Origin: Chamaelirium japonicum
Lineage: Eukaryota > Streptophyta > Magnoliopsida > Liliales > Melanthiaceae
DNA length: 64,000 bases
NCBI GenBank assembly: GCA_947650365.1
Contig: CANTAL010000694.1
Location: 1 to 64,000 of the forward strand
Direction: 5' to 3'
In this document: piece after piece, positions 57,691-64,000 of the stretch
Numbering within the stretch: the first letter of the stretch is position 1
How the letters are laid out: each line of letters opens with the position of its first letter
Translations under genes and position numbers: made by a program
Notes under the pieces: model-generated
What the model saw: only the letters and a program-made list of their open reading frames with translations
The model's database searches: none
What the model was told of the DNA's origin: nothing

Positions 57691-60437
57691 TTAGCTAGCA
57701 CCCCTACTCCTCGTAACCCTATCAGATTGTCCCTTTGGCCTAACTTCTTTATCTCGGGACGCAATCGTTGGATTCGGCATGGTAAGAAAAGACGGCCGGT
57801 TGGCAAGATGGGGTGACAGTTGCTTGTACTGGTCAAAGGAATCCAAGGGATGATCATCACCTGCTTCCTCCGCTCGATCTGTAACCTCCCCAGCTTCACC
57901 ACCGAAATCCTGCAGTACAACTGATGCCGGATCATCCGATAATCCCACTACCTTTCGAGTCAAATTCTTTCGATGAACTCGTTGAATAGCAGGAATTGAA
58001 AGGCTGGGGCTTCCTTCTCGAAGACTCCATCGAGTAGTATACTTAGTACCGCCAGCAGAAACCCCACTCCCACTAGTGAGAGCGAGGCCAATCGGAGCTC
58101 CACCCCCCTCGCTAGCTATACTTTCAGCTTGCATAACAGTTACCTTATGCCGCTCAGCATCAGCCTCAACTTGCATAACAACAGTAGTCTCTACTTGCAA
58201 AACATTTGCCTCTTGACAATCAGCAGCAGCCTCTACTCGTGTAACATCAGCTATTACTGTAACATCAGGCTGCGTAATATTCAAATCTGCAGTAACATCA
58301 GGCTGCGTAACATTAGCTATTACTGCAACATCAGGCTGCGTAACATTCAAACCTGCATCAACATCAGGCTGCGTAACATTCAAATCTTCAGTAACATCAG
58401 GCTGCGTAACATCAGCTATTGCTGAGCCACCAGGCTGTGTTACAGCAACAACAGCACCATCAAGGCCTGAATCATCAGCACCTACTGTACCTTTAGAAGC
58501 TTGGTCTACACCTTCAACACCCAACCCAGCAACAACCCTTCTAGCATCTGCTTCAGTGTGAAGGCACTCATCAGACACTGCAGCAACTTCAGCACCCTGA
58601 TTCACTATAGCACCATCAACAATTACAGCACCAACTGCACCTACCTCAGCAATTCTCCCACCAACATCTCCACCTTGGGCCATTGTAACACCAGCATCAA
58701 CAATACCACCTCCTTGCACACCAACTTCCTCACAGTAACTATCCAACACATCAAACCGAGTACCATACACACAAGTAGAAGGTGCCTCGGCTTCGAAGAA
58801 ACCCATTGACTCCTTCCCTTTTCCTCGAGCGGTGTTAGGCCTGCCCACCGGAGTCCAACCCTGAACATTCTCCTTGGGATCTAGATCCTCCTTACCAACC
58901 GCATTCGGAGCCGCCATCTCCCGGGGCACTCTGGGTCTCCACACAACTTGGGAATCCCGATTCGGACCCATGTTCTTCCACGCAGCCCCAATTCTAGGAT
59001 GTTTAAGGCAATTCGCTTCATGATGATCAAAGGACTTGCATGCCCTGCAACGTTGAGGAATCCAATCGTAAATTACCGGTTGGATAGAGAGAAGCTTACC
59101 TTTGCTGTCTCGAGCCTCGACCTCCACAGGTAAGGCGTCTTCCACACTTATCTCAACGCACAACCGGACATAGTTGACCCGCGAAAGATCAGTAGTAGCC
59201 CGGTCCATATACAATGGAATTCCAATGATGCTTCCCATACGACTAAGGAGTTCTTCAGACCATAGGTCTACCAATAGGTTAGGAAACCGGACCCAGATGG
59301 GGACCTTAGATAATAAATCACGTTCACAACTCAGACCTTTAGCCCATTTTTTCAAAACCAAAGGCCTACCCTCTATGTGCCAAGGGCCACCCTCCACAGC
59401 TCTAATAAAATCCTCTTCGAGTCCGAACTTGAAAAGAAACACACCATTCTCCCTTGAGAGTACCTCCAAACTACCTGTAGGTTTCCATAATTTCAATAAC
59501 TGCGCTTTAAGATGCACGTAGTAAGGTCGCCTACCCAGAACAAATCCAATCAACATCAATTCCCATTTTTTCTGATTTCTCTCTACCTCCTCGATTGGAC
59601 ACACAGCCACTTTTTTCGAACCAATCATAGTAGGAGCAATATACCTCAGTTTGGACTTCCGCTGATTCACTACAGGTGGCGTAAGCTTGTCATTATGCTG
59701 TACTTCTCCCAGCCTATCAATGCTGCCAGCACCTCCCTCACACTCCGACAGTGGCGTGGTCCAATTACCCCTCCCCCATTGAGGCCCATTGAGAATAAAT
59801 GGTTCATTCAGATCTTTTGTTGAACACCTACCATGCACATTTGTAACTCCCTGGGAGCATCTTGGATCTGGCTTTTAACTGGATCTCGATCTGACATTCC
59901 AGCTGATACAGGTATCCCACCGAACACCTGGTGGGCAGAGGCTGCAGCAGGGCCGCTCCTTGGACTATGCTGGTTAAAACAGAGGGGAGGGAACTCCTCT
60001 GCCTTTCCCAGCTCCACCGACTGGTTACCTCCATCAACTTGTCCCACTGCCCCCGAAAAACCCGAGACAACGACACCAGATCCAGATCTGGAGTTCGTGC
60101 CACCCAATCTGTGCCCCGAGCCATACCAAATTTCTGCATGACCTTGATCGCCAGTTCTCGCTTCCAATCCACCACATCTGGTATCAGAACCACCAGAACC
60201 ATTACCATTACCCGAACCATGCAGACCTCCAGCAGCTGAATCAGAAAAAGTGCTCCCGCCTCCTCCTCCTCCTCCTCCTCCTCCTCGCCCCGTAGCAGAA
60301 GATAAGCTTACCTCAACGAAATCTGCTAAGGTGGGAGCGCGAGGAGGTTGGTAAGAGTCCTCTTGATCCACCCGAGCCTCACCATCCTCCTTCCCGTCTA
60401 GAAACCGAATGAGATCTGGGTCTTGGGGGGGTTGCAT
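57691..60437 (-). CDS. LINE ORF1 protein (DUF4283 and zinc knuckle), one frame change
   Basis: Two overlapping open blocks. The first (60,437-59,808) starts MQPPQDPDLIRFLDG and is Gly-rich, with a G10 run. The second (about 59,838-57,691) holds the rest. In the second block residues 85-235 match DUF4283 (WELMLIGFVLGRRPYYVHL, GGPWHIEGRPLVLKKWAKG, VPIWVRFPNLLVDLW), followed by a CX2CX4HX4C zinc knuckle (Cys264, Cys267, His272, Cys277). After it come an 11-residue VTQPDV repeat array and a basic tail. Plant L1 ORF1 proteins bind RNA and form the transposition particle. The blocks overlap by about 31 bp in different frames, so either one indel or a programmed shift separates them. No stops occur over the 715 codons of the second block. 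Confidence 0.85.
58240..58440 (-). repeat. 33-bp coding minisatellite in LINE ORF1
   Basis: Six 11-residue units of the form VTQPDVxxxLN/IAD are encoded by 33-bp repeats. The + strand shows repeated ACATCAGGCTGCGTAACAT. Confidence 0.92.
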
Positions 60438-60548
60438 CTTCACCCCCAGATGGGGAAGAAAGAAGGTCGCCAAGATCTCCAAAATCTAGAGAGAGAAGCT
60501 CTGGTTCTCAAAATACCCCTTGGGGAGCAAATATTGGTGTGTCAATAG

Positions 60549-61076
60549 TAGGGGTGGCAATCCTTGACCCGACCCACCAACCCGATCCGAAGTTAGCGGG
60601 TTTGGGTTTGGCCTAAACGGGTTCGGGTCATAAACGGGTCGATCCGATTGACCCGTTTATTTGATGGATCGGGTTCGGATTTGTACGTATAACCCGATTG
60701 ACCCGACCTGACCCGTTTTCCAAATGGGTCATGTAAACCCGACCTGGCCCGACCCGAACCGACCCGACCCAACCCAACCTGAACCAACCCGACCCAACCT
60801 GGCCCAATCCGACCCGTCTTGACCCAACCCGACAGGTTTACATGGGTTCTGTTGACATAACCTGAGCCAACCCGACCCGATACGACCCGACCTGTTTAGT
60901 AAACGGGTTAGACGGGTCGGGTCGAGTCAACCCGTTTATTAGACGGGTCGGGTTTGGGTTTAAGTTTTTGACCTGTTTATTAAAGGGGTCGGGTTCGGGT
61001 TGGGTGTTTTGCCCTATACTTATGTCTCAACCCGACCCCACCCAACCCGACCCGACCCGACCCATTGCCACCCCTA
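60549..61076. mobile_element. hAT-like small element, first of an adjacent pair
   Basis: 528 bp, TAGGGGTGGCAATCCTTGAC to ATTGCCACCCCTA, dense in ACCCGACCCG/CGGGTCGGGT blocks. The flanking 8-mers are GTCAATAG (left) and GTCAAGAG (right). Confidence 0.88.
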
Positions 61077-61084
61077 GTCAAGAG

Positions 61085-61566
61085 TAGGGGTGGCAATCCT
61101 TGACCCGACCCGACCCCGACCCGAATTTAGCGGGTTTGGGTTTGGCCTAAACGGGTTCGGGTCATAAACGGGTCGACCCGATTGACCCGTTTATTTTATG
61201 GGTCGGGTTCGGGTTTGTACTTAAACCCGATTGGCCCGACTTGACCCGTTTAACAAATGGGTCGTGTCAACCCGACTTGACGCAACCCGAACCAACTCGA
61301 GCCAACCCGATCAAACCCGGCCCAATCCGACTTGTCTTGTCCCAACCCAATAGGTTTACATGGGTTCTGTTGACCCAACCAGAGCCAACCCGACCTGACA
61401 CGACCTGACCAGTTTAGTAAACGGGTCGGGTCGGGTCAACCCGTTTATTAGACAGGTCGGGTTTGGGTTTAAGTTTTTGACCCGTTTATTAAACGGGTCG
61501 GGTTCGGATTGGATGTTTTGCCCTTATACCTATGCCTCAACCCGACCCGACCCATTGCCACCCCTA
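61085..61566. mobile_element. hAT-like small element, second of an adjacent pair
   Basis: 482 bp, same family and orientation as its neighbour. The perfect 8-bp GTCAAGAG lies on both sides (61,077-61,084 and 61,567-61,574). It ends 155 bp before the F-box start codon. Confidence 0.9.
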
Positions 61567-61721
61567 GTCAAGAGCACCACTCATCAAGTGAAAGGTGTTT
61601 TCTGCGCGTGTGGTCTTCCACAGTGAAAGGCCAATAGATCCCCAAATTTCGAAGCTCTCGGCTCCTTGCTCCTCTCCTCCATCTCCTCCCTCCCTCTCCT
61701 GGTTCTCGGTCCGTGGATCGG

Positions 61722-62867
61722 ATGGCTGATTGGTCGAACCTTCCAAGGGACGCCGTCGAGGCCGTCTCGAAGCGGCTCGACAATGGGGCCGACTACGTCC
61801 GCCTCCGCTCGGTGTGCACCTCCTGGCGATCCTGCGCGCCCAAGAAGCCGCAGCTCCCATGGCTGCTCGAAAACTCCAAGGACGACGTGGCCCTCTACAA
61901 CTTCCCGAACCCCCACCCCTTCAGGCCCCAGCTGCCCGACGGGATAACCCAAGGTAAGAACGTCTGCGGCTCCTCCCGCGGCTGGCTCTGCCTGCTCGAC
62001 AGCACCCCGAGTATCTCTCTCCACAACCCCTTCACCGGAGCCCATATCCCCCTCCCCCCTCTCACTGATTTCCCCCTCACTTCCGACCGACCCATCAGAG
62101 CAGGCGGCGACAGGGCGACGGCGACACAGGGATTCGACCTGCTCGGGACGTACTTAGCAAGGAAACTCATCTTATCCTCCGATCCCGCTTCAGCACCTGA
62201 CGACTGTGTGGTCATGGGATTGATGTACTCTGGACAGAGATTAATCTTCTTGCTGCCCGGAGCTGATTCTTGGGCCGTATCGCGGTTCTTGCCCGGAACC
62301 CTCTTTGAGGACATCGTATACTACAAGGGGCGGTTCTACGCCGTATCCAAACACAGATTGTTTGTTTGCGATCCTCGCAATGGCGCAGAGGTTACGGAGA
62401 TCCCATCGGCGAACCCACGCCAGGAATCGATGTCCGACCTCCGTTCCCTTCAGAAGATTTCAGCAAGCAGTTTGGTCGAGTCGTCGGGGGAGCTCCTGCT
62501 GGTTAGGAGGACAGAGTGTCCTCACCTACCGTCTGGTCCGTCCTTTACATGTGAGGTTTATCAGGTGGATGTGAGCAGTGGGCAGCTGAAGCTGTTGAGG
62601 TTGAGAGATCTGGGTAACCGCTCGTTGTTCTTGGGCCGCCAGTCGATGTCCGTTTCTGCAGGCAATTTCCCCGGGTGCCGGACAAATTGCATATATTCGA
62701 TCGAACTTAGTTCTCGCAACTACAGGACGGTTAAGCCCAATGGATCGATAACCGCTGGTATCATATTTGGAAACAATATAGCCGTTTTCAATATGGAAGA
62801 TGGCAGTTTTCATTTCATTCCAAATTCAGGGACAGCCCACTGGCTGACGCCGAGTCTATGCGGCTGA
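61722..62867 (+). CDS. F-box protein with DUF295 (KIB1-4-type) domain
   Basis: This is a single-exon, 381-residue protein, a typical size for the family. The ATG at 61,722 starts MADWSNLPRDAVEAVSKRL, so the F-box occupies residues 1-37 (LPRD...YVRLRSVCTSWRS) and would bind SKP1 in an SCF ubiquitin ligase. The C-terminal DUF295 region (about 80-360) has family features: GSSRGWLCLLD, LHNPFTGAHIPLPPL, FEDIVYYKGRFYAVSKHRLFVCD, SSGELLLVRR and a final NMEDGSFHFIPN. The substrate is unknown. This is a large, fast-evolving plant family with many pseudogenes, but this frame is uninterrupted. The upstream sequence is almost entirely transposon-derived: the two hAT-like elements end 155 bp before the start. 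No clear TATA box is seen in that gap. Confidence 0.92.
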   Translation: MADWSNLPRDAVEAVSKRLDNGADYVRLRSVCTSWRSCAPKKPQLPWLLENSKDDVALYNFPNPHPFRPQLPDGITQGKNVCGSSRGWLCLLDSTPSISLHNPFTGAHIPLPPLTDFPLTSDRPIRAGGDRATATQGFDLLGTYLARKLILSSDPASAPDDCVVMGLMYSGQRLIFLLPGADSWAVSRFLPGTLFEDIVYYKGRFYAVSKHRLFVCDPRNGAEVTEIPSANPRQESMSDLRSLQKISASSLVESSGELLLVRRTECPHLPSGPSFTCEVYQVDVSSGQLKLLRLRDLGNRSLFLGRQSMSVSAGNFPGCRTNCIYSIELSSRNYRTVKPNGSITAGIIFGNNIAVFNMEDGSFHFIPNSGTAHWLTPSLCG

Positions 62868-64000
62868 CTATGGAGGTAATAACATTGCTGGAACTTGTAA
62901 GCATATCATTCTCTCTGTCTTTCTCTCTCTCTTCCCTTTGTTCTTTCTAAAAACTAATCTTTCTCGCATATGTCTTATTGCGATAAGTTCTTAGCTCGAG
63001 GTGCTTTCAAATGGATGAATGGCCCATATGCAAGTGAGTCAAGTGACACTTGGTATTATCAAAATTTTCATTTTTTTTACTTCTTTATCAATGTTTAATA
63101 CGTTGTATATAGTTGCCGTCTATGTTCAAGTCTTTGTATAGTCCGATACACGTACTGGCGTACTGTACATAGTTGACACTTGACATTATAAACTAATGAG
63201 ATGATGCCTTTACTCCAATTAGTTGCACCTCAAGTCTTATAGTATCTAGCCAAGGATCACTGCTTTAAGGCCTTTGTAAAAATTTTGAGACTCATTGATG
63301 AAGGAGAGGATTTGGTAGTTTGGGGATTTATATAAAACTTGCAAAAAGTTCCTAAGTTGAAGTAAGATCATGTATGAGTTCGATCTGAAATAATACTGTG
63401 AAGGTGACGTAGGGCTTTGGAGAAATAGTTTAGGAGAGGAGTTCACTTTCGAGAGGGGTCGGGGTCTAAAAGCACTTTACAAGACTTTGAGGATTTGTGA
63501 GTTGAAATTTCATAAAATGTGCTTGCTGGAATTAATATCTCTTGTAGAGATACCGAGTGTTGGGTGAATTTGTTGAGGCTTCAAAGTGGGCATAGGCTTA
63601 TAGACGGAACTTGAGGGCAATCTAAGGTAGGATCTAGGGGAATATATATAGATGCAAAAAATTAAAGACAATTCACCGAAAATTCTAAAATTAGCAGCAC
63701 ATATAGTGAATAAAATTAGAAGGGATCAGTACTAGAAGCATCAAGTTACACCTTAGTGTTTCCTATGCATCACACCAAAGAGTTTCTAAGCATCGTACCA
63801 AGGAGTTCCTAGGTATTTCACCAAGAAAATTGCAATAGTAATAGGCAACAAGCAAGAGAGGAAAAACCTGAGAATTGATTGATGAAGTTTGGTGGCAATG
63901 GTCTATTTATAGTACATCAATACCCACCGACTTCCTTTTCTATTAGCCATTTTCACTTGTATTAGAATACAAATCCAAGTGAAAATATACGCATCTCCTA
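62868..64000. other. 3' flank of the F-box gene; no further gene seen
   Basis: AT-rich sequence with a CTCTCTGTCTTTCTCTCTC stretch near 62,910 and no open frame with recognisable domains. The F-box 3' UTR presumably lies in the first few hundred bases. Confidence 0.6.

Larger units (their letters stand above)
57438..60519 (-). mobile_element. ORF1-only LINE-derived element (plant L1 type)
   Basis: This 3,082-bp element on the - strand is flanked by a perfect 15-bp target duplication TTGGGGAGCAAATAT (57,423-57,437 and 60,520-60,534). In element order it has an 82-bp leader, a long ORF1 region (60,437-57,691), a 3' UTR of about 250 bp and a short A tail (AAAAAAAAATATATAT). There is no endonuclease/reverse transcriptase ORF2 at all. 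The precise target duplication shows that this ORF2-less form was itself inserted by retrotransposition, presumably using another LINE's enzyme. Confidence 0.88.

Noticed and set aside
58129-58809. Open frames on the + strand across LINE ORF1
   Set aside because: They are antisense shadows of the 33-bp coding repeat and the ORF1 frame.

Overview
This is plant nuclear DNA from a transposon-rich, gene-poor region. The evidence is an intronless plastocyanin precursor with a bipartite plastid/thylakoid transit peptide, an SBT1-type subtilase, an F-box/DUF295 protein, and typical plant mobile elements (Tat-type and Tekay-type Ty3/gypsy elements, a small copia-primed LTR element, a CACTA element, plant L1 LINEs, hAT-like and Mutator-like small elements). 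The very GC-rich plastocyanin reading frame would suit a commelinid monocot, but the species cannot be named from the sequence.

Layout. 1-2,468 is the 3' end of a Tat-type LTR element on the + strand. 2,469-4,874 is a spacer with degenerate repeats. 4,875-22,249 is a long Tat-type element on the - strand with both LTRs, a 5-bp target duplication (AACAG), an antisense ORF region with a plant mobile domain, and a reiterated U5-PBS-gag start. 22,250-26,700 holds a motif-rich AT stretch, the plastocyanin gene, a 173-bp (TC)n tract and small repeats. 27,099-46,640 is a head-to-tail tandem duplication of a subtilase locus. Copy 1 carries a nearly whole coding region (28,900-30,813) that lacks the inhibitor prodomain; copy 2 keeps only a gutted pseudogene. 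Copy 1 was later split by an 11.3-kb CACTA element (31,998-43,259), and the matching empty site is still present in copy 2 near 46,268. 46,650-50,513 is a long LTR of a Tekay-type element, whose internal remnant abuts a 5'-truncated LINE (to 52,729). 54,082-57,141 is a small hAT-like element into which a 2.6-kb small LTR element has jumped; both have perfect target duplications. 57,438-60,519 is a LINE-derived element that has ORF1 but no ORF2, with a 15-bp target duplication. Two hAT-like elements follow in a shared 8-bp target, just upstream of an F-box/DUF295 gene (61,722-62,867).

Host genes. Only three loci look like host genes: plastocyanin (photosynthetic electron carrier, apparently functional), the subtilase pair (secreted serine protease, one gene-like copy and one pseudogene), and the F-box/DUF295 gene (probable SCF ubiquitin-ligase adaptor). 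They are not a functional cluster. The main interest is the nested, datable history of insertions and duplications, plus two unusual mobile-element designs: an antisense PMD/coiled-coil ORF inside a Tat element, and an ORF1-only plant LINE resembling mammalian HAL1.
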